Positions 1 to 7,743 of a stretch of 12,567 nt of DNA are shown here, one piece after another. Each line of letters starts with the position of its first letter. Within the stretch, counting starts at the first letter, position 1. The position numbers and the translations under genes are program-made. This DNA comes from DUPQ01 sp041678685 (GTDB lineage: Bacteria > Bacillota > Clostridia > DUPQ01), in NCBI GenBank assembly GCA_041678685.1, contig JBAYNV010000052.1, positions 1 through 12,567 on the forward strand, written 5' to 3'. The notes under the pieces are model-generated. The model was given only the letters and a program-made list of their open reading frames with translations. It ran no database searches and had not been told where the DNA came from.

Positions 1-1
1 A

Positions 2-295
2 GAGTTTGAAAACGAAGGCATATGCAGTGCTTTATATTATCCTGATTATATATACCTAATACATTGCAACAGTAAACCACAGGATTTTACGAATCAGATT
101 CTTTACATATATGACTGGGACTACAACCTCATCGACAGTGTTGAATTCGATAAGGTGTATGGAACCGGCGGATTCGTTGGTGATGTAGATGGGTATATAA
201 TATTTACATCCAACTTTGATGTAAAACCAGATTACTACATAGACAAGTCCGAGATAGGGACCGGTAATCTGATGTTCCATAAGATTGAGGATTGA
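2..295 (+). CDS. 3' end of an extracytoplasmic (lipo)protein-like gene, 5' part outside the window
   Basis: An open frame runs in from the left edge without a stop and ends at TGA 293-295, giving 97 C-terminal residues. The sequence is rich in Tyr, Asp, Ile and Gly and alternates short strands with turns, for example ILYIYDWDYNLIDSVEF, GDVDGYIIFTS and TGNLMFHKIED. This is the texture of beta-propeller-like repeat proteins that are exported in Clostridia. It resembles in style the lipoprotein that starts at 12078, but no direct homology could be tested because the two visible pieces are opposite ends. The ABC ATPase starts only 42 bases downstream on the same strand, so the gene is probably the first or an early member of the ABC operon. 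The N-terminus, and therefore any signal peptide or lipobox, cannot be seen. Function is not identified. Confidence 0.6.
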   Translation, partial: EFENEGICSALYYPDYIYLIHCNSKPQDFTNQILYIYDWDYNLIDSVEFDKVYGTGGFVGDVDGYIIFTSNFDVKPDYYIDKSEIGTGNLMFHKIED

Positions 296-337
296 TTTTT
301 TGATAGAATATATAATGGATAATGAAAGGAGCTTTAA

Positions 338-1057
338 ATGGAACTTCATATAGAGAATCTTTCCAAGAATTATGGGGAGAAACTGGCTCTAGATAAATTT
401 AATTACACCTTTAAAGAAGGGACATATGCCATATTAGGTCCGAATGGCGCAGGTAAAAGCACTTTAATGCATCTCATAACTGATAACATTTCCCGCCCCA
501 GCGGGCAGATACTTTATGATGGTAAGGATATATTGCATTTAGGCAGATCATTCCGAAAGATAATTGGGTTTATGCCTCAGTCACAAGGTATGTATGACCA
601 GATGAGTGCGAAAGGCTTTTTGAGCTATATGGCAGAAATAAAAGGTATACCTAAAAAAGAAGCAAGAGTTCAGATTAATGAGCTTCTATCTGTTGTCAAT
701 CTTTCTGATGTGGGGCATAAAAAATTAAGTTCCTTCTCAGGCGGTATGCGCCAAAGGGTGCTTTTAGCTCAGGCATTGCTTGGGAAACCTGACATTCTAA
801 TGCTTGATGAGCCTACTGCAGGATTAGATCCTGAGGAAAGAGTAAGAATCAGAACATATATAGGGCATCTTGCTGTATCCAAAATCGTTCTTATAACCAC
901 CCACATAACATCGGATGTGGAATCCATTGCGGATTATGTAATATTCATGAAAAATGGACATATAGCATCTAGCGGGAAACCTGAGCAGATACTTAAGGAT
1001 ACTTCTTCTAAAAATATGGAGGAAGCATACTTGAAGATCATACATAAAGAGGAATAA
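338..1057 (+). CDS. ABC transporter ATP-binding protein
   Basis: This 239-residue protein is a complete ABC-type ATPase that would sit on the cytoplasmic face and drive the permease encoded next. Visible motifs are Walker A GPNGAGKST (residues 34-42), Q-loop Gln81 in MPQSQ, signature FSGGMRQ (133-139), Walker B ILMLDEP (153-159) followed by the D-loop AGLD, and H-loop His189 in TTHIT. The length is typical of single-domain exporters of the antibiotic or peptide efflux class (CcmA/NatA-like). GAAAGGAG at 324-331 lies six bases before ATG 338, which supports this start. The TAA stop is separated by a single base from the ATG of the permease gene, so the two are almost certainly cotranscribed and translationally coupled. 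The substrate is unknown; the lipoprotein-like gene upstream and the exporter-type permease suggest export or envelope signalling rather than nutrient uptake. Confidence 0.95.
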   Translation: MELHIENLSKNYGEKLALDKFNYTFKEGTYAILGPNGAGKSTLMHLITDNISRPSGQILYDGKDILHLGRSFRKIIGFMPQSQGMYDQMSAKGFLSYMAEIKGIPKKEARVQINELLSVVNLSDVGHKKLSSFSGGMRQRVLLAQALLGKPDILMLDEPTAGLDPEERVRIRTYIGHLAVSKIVLITTHITSDVESIADYVIFMKNGHIASSGKPEQILKDTSSKNMEEAYLKIIHKEE

Positions 1058-1058
1058 A

Positions 1059-3374
1059 ATGCAGGAACTTAAGCGAATCATAGTATCCAGAACCAATATC
1101 ATCTGTATCGCATTCTTAATATTTGTAAATATATTCATCTTTTTCTGGGAATCTGATCCTGGAGGAGACAGATACACATTATCTGAATATACCAGCCATT
1201 ATACCCAAGTCATGAATACATGCAAAGCTATGGATAATGCCGAGGCTATTTCTTATCTGAATAATTTGAAGTTACAGTCAGAAGGTAAAATATTCATTCC
1301 AGACTGGTTAAATAGCAAGGATATGGAACGAAAGGAACTATTAGCTGAGTATTACTATAAAAAGTACGGCGAGCAGATGATTAATGACATAGAAAACGGC
1401 AAGGTTGATATTTCCGAGCAGGCGGTAAACAAAGCATATATAACAATAGACGTCTGCAATAAGCTTATAGAAAAGATTAACTATCTGATAGAGTATCCTG
1501 AATATTTAAATACAATGAGGGAAAATGCTGAGAATATGAAGACTGTGAGTATTTTTTCTGATCCGAATTCATTTTCATACAGGAACATTATTAAGACTGT
1601 AAATGATTTTTCTTCAATACATATTACTGAAATTTCACTGGATAATGACCTTGCCATTACTTCCCTGTTTACCGACAGCATCTCAGATTACAGTATTTTA
1701 GCATATATGATGGTCATTGTTTTGTTATTGATTCAGGAAAGGAAAAAGGGCCTCTGGCCTCTCATATACGCTTATCCGGAGGGCAGATCAACTCTTGCCG
1801 CTAAAAGAGTTTTTATACTGTTTATCTGCTCAGTCATTGCAACAGTCTTTCTTATTGGAGGCAGATTTTTAACCGCTGGGATTACATATGACGGATTTGG
1901 AGACATGTCGCATCCCATCCAGTCTATGAGCATGTTCCAGGGTGTGTCACAGCCTCTTACTGTCGGCACTTTCCTGATAAACTTTTTTGTATTTAAGATT
2001 ATAGGGACATGGGTAATATCCTTGATAATCTACATGCTTATGCTGGCTGTATCCAATACATCATTGGGTGTAGCGATAACCGCCCTGTTCTTAGGAACTG
2101 AGTATACCCTTTTCGCACTGATACCGGACAGTTATGCAATTGCTGTTCTAAGGTTCGTTAACATATTCGCAATGATTAACTATAGCAGGATATATACGAG
2201 GTATCTAAATATAAATATATCAGGTTATCCTGTGAACGGCAGCACTTTAACAACATATATGATACCTGCTGCCATTGTTATTTTCGCTGTCAGCTGTATT
2301 ATCATTCATCATAAGAAAAAACCGTTTTCAACTCCTAATCCATTACTTAGATTGTATGACAGAATACTTAAATTCAGAGCTGGATTTGCCGACCGCTTCA
2401 GGCTGTTTTTTACAGAGCTTCACAAAATCCTCTGGATACAGAAAGGTATCTTTGTAATTTCTGTGCTTTTATTATGGGCAATATTTATTTCATCATATCC
2501 TCCAATCAATGCATCAGAATATGACGGCACTTTAGTGTATTTCGAGAGTATGTTTACCGGTGAAGTAACTGATGATACTCTTTCTAAAATCGATGAACAG
2601 ATGGAAATCGCATATGCTGAAATGGAAAGAGGAAACGTTAATGAAGCTACAAAAATTCAGTATCTTTCGGTTATGAAAGCTGAAGCCGAGGCAAAAAATG
2701 GTACAGGATTATGGATACTGGACAGTACAGTATATGATGCCCTTATGAATAAAAATATAGAAGGTTATCAGAGAAAAACCGGAATAATAGCTATATTATT
2801 CACATCAGTTATGATAGCTGGCGTGTTTGCATATGAGCATCAGCAGAAAATGAAATACCTTTTATGCAGTACGGATAAGGGCAGATCAGTTTTATGGAGA
2901 AAAAAGACAGTATCAGCCTGCATACTGACAACTGTAGTGTGGCTTATAGTCTATGGATTTGAAATACTGCATACTACACGGGTATATGGCAGCTTGCATT
3001 CCTTTTCGGCTCCCATTCAGAGCATAATGAGCGAATTTCCCTTTAGGATGTCAATTTTATCTTATCTTGTATTAATGTATCTGCTTCGTCTTGTTGTTCT
3101 TCTGACAGTGTCATTTATGGTATTGTTAGTATCAAACCTGTGCTCCAAAGTAAATGCTGCTGTTATAGTATCGCTTGCAATATTTATATTACCTGCTTCA
3201 ATAGTAATAATGGGAGGAGAAATCATGGAGTACTTTTCAGCAGCAAAACTGCTTTCTCCTCACGAGAATATATCTACATTCGTACTAAGTTATATAATAT
3301 GTCTGATACTGGGTGTCGTATCTTTGATACTGAATTATCTGATATGGAATACCAAGATACAGAAAAACCGATAG
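1059..3374 (+). CDS. ABC-2-type permease, internally duplicated 12-helix protein
   Basis: This is a 771-residue integral membrane protein, the likely partner of the ATPase just upstream. Hydrophobic segments can be placed at about residues 10-30, 211-226, 249-271, 305-331, 333-353 and 397-416, and again at 463-479, 574-591, 616-636, 665-691, 695-718 and 739-762. Each half therefore has one helix, a large polar extracytoplasmic segment (about 180 residues in the first half, 95 in the second), then five helices. The halves share landmarks in the same order: GRSTLAAK at 242 and GRSVLWRK at 608, PIQSM at 286 and PIQSI at 652, and VSN at 331 and 691, at a nearly constant offset of 360-366 residues. 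The protein thus looks like two ABC-2 permease subunits fused in one chain, so a single copy could pair with an ATPase dimer. AGAGGAA at 1048-1054 precedes ATG 1059. The transported substrate cannot be deduced. Confidence 0.85.
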   Translation: MQELKRIIVSRTNIICIAFLIFVNIFIFFWESDPGGDRYTLSEYTSHYTQVMNTCKAMDNAEAISYLNNLKLQSEGKIFIPDWLNSKDMERKELLAEYYYKKYGEQMINDIENGKVDISEQAVNKAYITIDVCNKLIEKINYLIEYPEYLNTMRENAENMKTVSIFSDPNSFSYRNIIKTVNDFSSIHITEISLDNDLAITSLFTDSISDYSILAYMMVIVLLLIQERKKGLWPLIYAYPEGRSTLAAKRVFILFICSVIATVFLIGGRFLTAGITYDGFGDMSHPIQSMSMFQGVSQPLTVGTFLINFFVFKIIGTWVISLIIYMLMLAVSNTSLGVAITALFLGTEYTLFALIPDSYAIAVLRFVNIFAMINYSRIYTRYLNINISGYPVNGSTLTTYMIPAAIVIFAVSCIIIHHKKKPFSTPNPLLRLYDRILKFRAGFADRFRLFFTELHKILWIQKGIFVISVLLLWAIFISSYPPINASEYDGTLVYFESMFTGEVTDDTLSKIDEQMEIAYAEMERGNVNEATKIQYLSVMKAEAEAKNGTGLWILDSTVYDALMNKNIEGYQRKTGIIAILFTSVMIAGVFAYEHQQKMKYLLCSTDKGRSVLWRKKTVSACILTTVVWLIVYGFEILHTTRVYGSLHSFSAPIQSIMSEFPFRMSILSYLVLMYLLRLVVLLTVSFMVLLVSNLCSKVNAAVIVSLAIFILPASIVIMGGEIMEYFSAAKLLSPHENISTFVLSYIICLILGVVSLILNYLIWNTKIQKNR

Positions 3375-3668
3375 AATTCAGTTGTTGATTTCTCTCAGTA
3401 TTATATCGCCGTTTCCAAATTCGGATTTTAACAGATAGTAGTCAGGAGGATTTTTCAGTATAGATTTTCTTATCACTGAGGAAAAGAAGGTTGTACCCAT
3501 TGAGGTTAAATCCGGTCGGAATATATCCCATGTGTCACTAGACAAATTCCGACACAAATTTTCCAGCAAAATAGGAAATTCTTATGTACTTTATACTTAA
3601 GATGTATCAATAAGAGATGGAATCATACATCTGCCTGTTTATATGGCTATGCTTCTATAACTTATTAA
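3375..3668. other. convergent intergenic gap, no convincing gene
   Basis: This gap of about 290 bases lies between two converging transcription units. It contains a minus-strand open frame (3378-3569) that begins only with TTG, has no ribosome binding site and resembles no family I recognise. It also contains an imperfect hairpin with arms GTCGGAAT (3515-3522) and ATTCCGAC (3546-3553) and an inner TGTC/GACA stem. No T-run follows on either strand, so it is not a canonical terminator. The stretch may hold decayed coding sequence. Confidence 0.4.
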
Positions 3669-4688
3669 TTATCTGTGGTATATAGTATTGGTCTTTGACG
3701 ATCCGTAAATGGTAGTTATAAGGTCCACAGCACGCATCCCGTCTTCGAGCGTCACATACGGAGCTCTGTGTTCCTGTAAAGCCTCAGTGAAATCCTGCAG
3801 CTGCTGTATATGGCCTTTTGCTTTTACAAGATGATTGGTCGCAGATTCAGCGGCCTGCACATCACAGATGTATTCCTTTTCGCCTTCTATATATATGTTT
3901 CTGATCCTGTCTTCTTCAATGATGATAGTGCCTTTTTCCCCATGTATCTCTATATATTTGTTTTTCGCGGGATTCATTGAAGTGGATGCGATTATGGTGC
4001 CAAGCGCTCCGCTTTTAAATATAAGTATGGCTGCAACATTATCCTCAACTTCTATCTTATGCGTCAGAGTACGTATATATCCATGTGCATTTTTGACTTC
4101 ACCCAACAGGAACAGAAGCATGTCGACTCCGTGTATTCCCTGATTCATCAGAGCTCCGCCGCCATCGAGCTTCCATGTACCGCGCCAGTTTCCCTGATCA
4201 TAATATGCCTGCGAACGCGAATACTTCATTACCAGATTTGCCATTATGATATTTCCAAGCTTTCCTGATCTTATCATTTCTCTTGCTTCCCTTATATCTG
4301 TTGAGAATCTGAGCTGTGATATGACCGAACCTGTGACGTCGTTTACCCTGAACGCCGTTATTATATTCATTGCGCTTTCTTTTGTCAGGGCAAGAGGTTT
4401 TTCTATTATCGCATTCTTTTTATGTTTTGCGGCGTTTATGGCTATGGAAGCATGAAGCCCGCTCGGGGTACAGATGCATACTGCATCTATATCATCGCTT
4501 TCAAGCAACTCGTCGGTACTGCTGTAACTCTTTATGCCGTATTTTGCGGCAAACTCCTTTGGCTCTTCGGGAGTTCCCCCGCATACGCCTATAAGCTTTG
4601 CGCCTTTTATGGTCAGCAAAGCTTCAGCATGCGTATTTGCGATACCTCCACATCCGATTATTCCGAATCGTATATCTTTCCCCCTCAT
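3669..4688 (-). CDS. Gfo/Idh/MocA-family NAD(P)-dependent oxidoreductase
   Basis: This 339-residue protein has the classic two-domain layout. An N-terminal Rossmann fold carries the dinucleotide-binding motif GIIGCGGIA (residues 9-17), and the family signature EKP is at 96-98, with Lys97 the expected catalytic lysine. The C-terminal alpha/beta domain contains DGGGALMNQGIHGVD (175-189), with His186 and Asp189 at the expected substrate positions. Where inositol dehydrogenase has a catalytic Asp four residues before the His, this protein has Asn182, as in the NQ-type subgroup to which WlbA-like sugar dehydrogenases belong. Enzymes of this family interconvert alcohol and ketone groups of sugars or cyclitols. 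The ATG overlaps the TGA of the upstream aminotransferase by four bases (ATGA), and AAGGAA at 4694-4699 serves as ribosome binding site. The pairing suggests keto formation coupled to amination. The substrate is unknown. Confidence 0.92.
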   Translation of the reverse strand: MRGKDIRFGIIGCGGIANTHAEALLTIKGAKLIGVCGGTPEEPKEFAAKYGIKSYSSTDELLESDDIDAVCICTPSGLHASIAINAAKHKKNAIIEKPLALTKESAMNIITAFRVNDVTGSVISQLRFSTDIREAREMIRSGKLGNIIMANLVMKYSRSQAYYDQGNWRGTWKLDGGGALMNQGIHGVDMLLFLLGEVKNAHGYIRTLTHKIEVEDNVAAILIFKSGALGTIIASTSMNPAKNKYIEIHGEKGTIIIEEDRIRNIYIEGEKEYICDVQAAESATNHLVKAKGHIQQLQDFTEALQEHRAPYVTLEDGMRAVDLITTIYGSSKTNTIYHR

Positions 4689-6016
4689 TTTGTTTCCTTC
4701 TTGTCAGAGTAGAAGAACCATCTTCCTTCCTCTTTTCTGTTTTCATCCCCTGTAAGCAGCTCCCTGTAATTCAAGGCTGCTTTCTTAAATGCATTTGCAT
4801 ACATCTCTATATATTCGGGCATATAGTGTTTGAACCACGGAATGGAGTATACCTGTACTGCCTGTGCTACTTTTATATGCTTATCCAGTTCACGTACATC
4901 CCTGCCATATGCGATCCTTGCAGGCTTTCCTATATTAAGGCCATCATAGGTTTTGAATATATTGTGCATATGAAGCGGTTTATTAGCCCCTACGCTTGAA
5001 CCGAATCCTTCAGCTCCTACCGCTTCGCAGAAACGTTCAACAGAAAGGCCTTCAAGCTCTTCGGGATAATACAATCCCTGAGGACTGTACCATCCTGCCA
5101 TATTAGATCCGTCTGACTCATCGACCATATGAGGCCTTAATCCGGGTACTCCTTTTAAAAGGCTCCAGAAATACTTCATTGCTTTTCTGATCTCAGCGGT
5201 CCTCTCATCGTAATATTTGAGCTGTACTCTTGCTACCGCAGAACTAAGCTGATTGACTCTTCCTTTGACGCCTCCAAGAGGCATGGATGCATAATCCTTC
5301 AGATAGTCTGTTGAGATGTATTTTGGATTATTGCGTTCATAATGGCAGTATGCCATTGCTCTGTCATACATTTCCTTGTCATCTGTAGCCAGCATTCCCA
5401 TCTCACCGGCTGCAAGCGACTTGCCGCTCATTATGGACATTGCAGCCACATCCCCGAATGTTCCGAGTTTCTTTCCTTTATACAATCCTCCCTGCGCATG
5501 GGATACATCTTCGATCACTTTGAGACCGTATCTGTTTGCGATCTCCATTATGGGATCCATATCTGCAGGATGCCCTACATAGTGTACTACCATGATCGCT
5601 TTCGTCCTTGGTCCTATGCAGCGCTCGATATCTTTTGGATCTATGCAGAGCGTTGTCGCATCTATATCGGCAAATACAACAGTGGAGCCAAGATTGAATG
5701 CCTGAAGACAAGACGCCCAATATGTTTTGCTTGGACAGATCATTTCGTCTCCTATGCCCATTTTGCATGCGTACATTGCAGCCTGTAATGCCATTGTCCC
5801 GTTGCAGTAACCGATGGCATATTTCCTTTGCTGCCAATGTGCGAATTCCTTTTCGAATTTTTCCGTCACATCGAGGCCGGACATAACGCCTCTTCTTAAA
5901 ACATCAAGTACCGCATCTTCATCTTCTTTTGTTATTATAGGCCAATGAAATAACTTTTCAGGAACAACAGATGCATCTATTGCAGGCTTTCCACCAAATA
6001 ACGCCAATTCACTCAT
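4685..6016 (-). CDS. DegT/DnrJ/EryC1/StrS-family PLP-dependent aminotransferase
   Basis: This 443-residue protein belongs to the sugar/aminocyclitol aminotransferase family, which moves an amino group, usually from glutamate or glutamine, onto a keto sugar or keto-cyclitol. Visible features are the N-terminal ALFGGKPA, typical of the StsC/BtrR-like branch, NGT at 72-74 for phosphate binding, VIEDVSHAQGG with Asp170 contacting the PLP ring nitrogen, and SGKSLAAGE with Lys199 as the expected Schiff-base lysine. The C-terminal part (about 300-443) is longer than in minimal family members. The start is set at ATG 6014-6016 because GGAGG lies six bases upstream and MSELALFGGKPA matches the family N-terminus; a longer frame back to 6061 would use GTG with no binding site. 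The stop overlaps the oxidoreductase start, so the two are translationally coupled. The family assignment is strong, but the substrate and biosynthetic versus catabolic role are open. Confidence 0.92.
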   Translation of the reverse strand: MSELALFGGKPAIDASVVPEKLFHWPIITKEDEDAVLDVLRRGVMSGLDVTEKFEKEFAHWQQRKYAIGYCNGTMALQAAMYACKMGIGDEMICPSKTYWASCLQAFNLGSTVVFADIDATTLCIDPKDIERCIGPRTKAIMVVHYVGHPADMDPIMEIANRYGLKVIEDVSHAQGGLYKGKKLGTFGDVAAMSIMSGKSLAAGEMGMLATDDKEMYDRAMAYCHYERNNPKYISTDYLKDYASMPLGGVKGRVNQLSSAVARVQLKYYDERTAEIRKAMKYFWSLLKGVPGLRPHMVDESDGSNMAGWYSPQGLYYPEELEGLSVERFCEAVGAEGFGSSVGANKPLHMHNIFKTYDGLNIGKPARIAYGRDVRELDKHIKVAQAVQVYSIPWFKHYMPEYIEMYANAFKKAALNYRELLTGDENRKEEGRWFFYSDKKETK

Positions 6017-6022
6017 ATCAAA

Positions 6023-6027
6023 CCTCC
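6023..6027 (-). promoter_or_regulatory. ribosome binding site deciding the aminotransferase start
   Basis: GGAGG on the minus strand lies six bases before ATG 6014-6016. No comparable site precedes the longer GTG-initiated frame, so this site fixes the start. Confidence 0.85.
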
Positions 6028-6038
6028 GATTAACAATT

Positions 6039-6058
6039 ATTATATCATATAAATGATA
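6039..6058 (-). promoter_or_regulatory. candidate promoter -10 and operator for the aminotransferase/oxidoreductase pair
   Basis: On the minus strand a perfect TATAAT (6039-6044) sits 22 bases upstream of the aminotransferase ATG. No hexamer resembling TTGACA is found 15-18 bases before it. A perfect inverted repeat, TATCAT-4-ATGATA (6043-6058), overlaps the upstream edge of the -10 box. A good -10 without a -35 is typical of activator-dependent promoters, and an AraC-type regulator is encoded just upstream. AraC proteins more often bind direct repeats and the region is AT-rich, so the operator assignment is tentative. Confidence 0.4.
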
Positions 6059-6114
6059 CACCGCATTTGGAGGATATTCTTTGCATTTTTCACTGGATTA
6101 TTGATTTTAAATAC

Positions 6115-7026
6115 TCAGTTGGCTTTTCTGTATGCGCTTGGAGACAGGCCTACTATCTGCTTGAATGTCCTGTTGAAGTGATTTATGTTATTGAAACCCG
6201 ATTCATAGCAAATATCCGTTATCTTCCGGTCACCTGTTTTGAGCATCTGCGAAGCCTTGGCTATACGAAGACCTGTTATATATTCGGTGAATGTTTTTGA
6301 AGTCAGATTCTTGAACAGATACCCGAAAAATGACGGTGAAAGCAGGAACATCCTTGCCACCTCATCAATGCTCAGATCTTCAGTGAAATTCTCTTCGATA
6401 TACTTTATCGCTCCTCTTAAAGCATCATTATGCCTCTCAAATATCTTTGCTGATTTTGTTTTGCTTATATTTTCGGTAAATTCTCTGCCTGCCAGAACAA
6501 GAAGCTTTAAAAGCAAAGAACGGATTATAAGATCAAATCCGGGCCTTCTTTCGCTGTATTCCCTGAGTGCCTCATTTAATAAATTCTCAGTTTCCGTCTG
6601 TATCCTGCCTACAAGATTGAACCGGGGCTTTACAAGATCCTCTTCGACAAGAAAGGGTTCGATATATGCAAAATCCCAGAAAGCTTCGCCTTTTTTAAGA
6701 TCACTGAATGTATCGTTTATGAATTTCGGGTCAAACTCGAATTCCACTATTTTTGCATCCTGTCCCTCTATGCTCTTTATCATGTGCGCGATATATGGAG
6801 GTATAACGAATATGTCCCCTTTAACAAGATCGAATTCCCTGCCGTGTATCAAATGCTTCGCTTTTCCTGAGTATACATAGTTTATCTGTATACAGTCATG
6901 AGAATGAATAAAAGGGGTCCCGTCGGTCAGGTCATATTTCTTTATATAGAATCTAAGATATCCGTCAGGATTGTCTGAAATATTAAATACGGGTATTTGG
7001 TTTTCTTCTGCCTGTTCAATAAACAT
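6115..7026 (-). CDS. AraC-family transcriptional regulator with cupin sensor domain
   Basis: This 303-residue DNA-binding protein has a standard AraC layout. The N-terminal cupin-like ligand-binding domain (about residues 25-100) includes FIHSHDCIQINYVYSG, with His41 and His43, and the GDIFVIPPYIAH turn. A helical linker covers about 105-200. The C-terminal double helix-turn-helix (about 205-300) includes LSIDEVARMFLLSPSFFGYLFK and the second-helix signature ITDICYESGFNNINHFNRTFK, ending in GLSPSAYRK. Such regulators usually sense a carbohydrate or related small molecule and activate neighbouring genes. The ATG directly abuts the TAA of the mgtC-like gene (TAAATG) with no recognisable ribosome binding site, so it is probably translated by coupling. 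Downstream, after 98 bases, lies the aminotransferase/oxidoreductase pair, its most plausible target. The inducer is unknown. Confidence 0.93.
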   Translation of the reverse strand: MFIEQAEENQIPVFNISDNPDGYLRFYIKKYDLTDGTPFIHSHDCIQINYVYSGKAKHLIHGREFDLVKGDIFVIPPYIAHMIKSIEGQDAKIVEFEFDPKFINDTFSDLKKGEAFWDFAYIEPFLVEEDLVKPRFNLVGRIQTETENLLNEALREYSERRPGFDLIIRSLLLKLLVLAGREFTENISKTKSAKIFERHNDALRGAIKYIEENFTEDLSIDEVARMFLLSPSFFGYLFKNLTSKTFTEYITGLRIAKASQMLKTGDRKITDICYESGFNNINHFNRTFKQIVGLSPSAYRKAN

Positions 7027-7713
7027 TTAATCGCACTTTATCGCTAATACTACATTTTCTATTTGCGCTATGCTGTTCATTATTTCGATCGGATCCGTCT
7101 TTCTTGGTATACCGATCACTATAGAAAAGCCTATATTCCCTTCTACTCCGCTTTTTGCGTTCTGAACATCGATATTATCAATGGAATACCCTTTATCCAT
7201 GATGGCTTTAAGAGTACCGTTGATATTCGCACACCCTGATATCTCAATGTATGTATCTATCTTTAATCTTTTTGCTCCGAAATTCGTGAAGTATGATATG
7301 ACTAACACAAGCAATGCTCCGCATATCAGAGCTCCTTCGTAAAATCCTATTCCTAAAGCCAGACCCACTGCCGCGATCGACCATAATCCGGCTGCCGTGG
7401 TAAGGCCTTTTACGTGTACATTGCCTGTTATGATGATCGTGCCTATCCCCAGAAAGCCTATGCCTGACATCACCTGAGCGCCTATCCTGAGAGGATCTAT
7501 ATTTACCATGCCGATCTCATCCACAAGATACATCCCGGTCATTGTCGTAAGCGTTGCTCCCAAGCATACTATTATATGAGTACGAAAGCCTGCTGCCCTT
7601 CCGTGCCTCTGCCTCTGTATACCGACAAGACCTCCTATAACAAGTGCAAGAAGTAATCTTATGACCATAGTGACCGGTGTCAGTTCCCTGAGATATTCCA
7701 TTACACTTTCCAT
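7027..7713 (-). CDS. MgtC/SapB-family membrane protein
   Basis: This 228-residue protein matches the MgtC/SapB family. About four to five hydrophobic segments occupy residues 14-32, 45-64, 78-96, 105-125 and 127-142, followed by a soluble C-terminal domain (about 152-228) that looks ACT-like. Family hallmarks are GLVGIQRQRHGRAAGFRTH (28-46), the GAQVMSGIGFLG segment and GLTTAAGLW (103-111). MgtC itself inhibits the F-type ATP synthase and aids growth in low magnesium. Many Firmicute homologues are uncharacterised, so a magnesium role is only a family-level guess. AGGAG (7721-7725) lies seven bases before the chosen ATG. The gene starts 30 bases after nadE ends and abuts the AraC gene, so all three are probably cotranscribed. 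Confidence 0.92.
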   Translation of the reverse strand: MESVMEYLRELTPVTMVIRLLLALVIGGLVGIQRQRHGRAAGFRTHIIVCLGATLTTMTGMYLVDEIGMVNIDPLRIGAQVMSGIGFLGIGTIIITGNVHVKGLTTAAGLWSIAAVGLALGIGFYEGALICGALLVLVISYFTNFGAKRLKIDTYIEISGCANINGTLKAIMDKGYSIDNIDVQNAKSGVEGNIGFSIVIGIPRKTDPIEIMNSIAQIENVVLAIKCD

Positions 7714-7743
7714 GTTTTTACTCCTATACGATCGATTTGTGCT

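Noticed and set aside
311..316. TATAAT just before the ABC ATPase gene
   Set aside because: No -35 hexamer at 15-19 bases, and the gap is only 42 bases inside an apparent operon; the AT-rich match is probably chance.
3515..3553. Hairpin GTCGGAAT/ATTCCGAC as a terminator for the converging operons
   Set aside because: The loop is long and no T-run follows on either strand.
6017..6061. Longer aminotransferase reading frame starting at 6061
   Set aside because: It begins with GTG, has no ribosome binding site, and covers the -10 box and inverted repeat. The family-typical N-terminus begins at ATG 6016 with GGAGG in front.
6239..6880. Long plus-strand open frame opposite the AraC gene
   Set aside because: It lies antisense to a well-supported AraC gene, has Ser-rich composition typical of an antisense frame and shows no recognisable domain.
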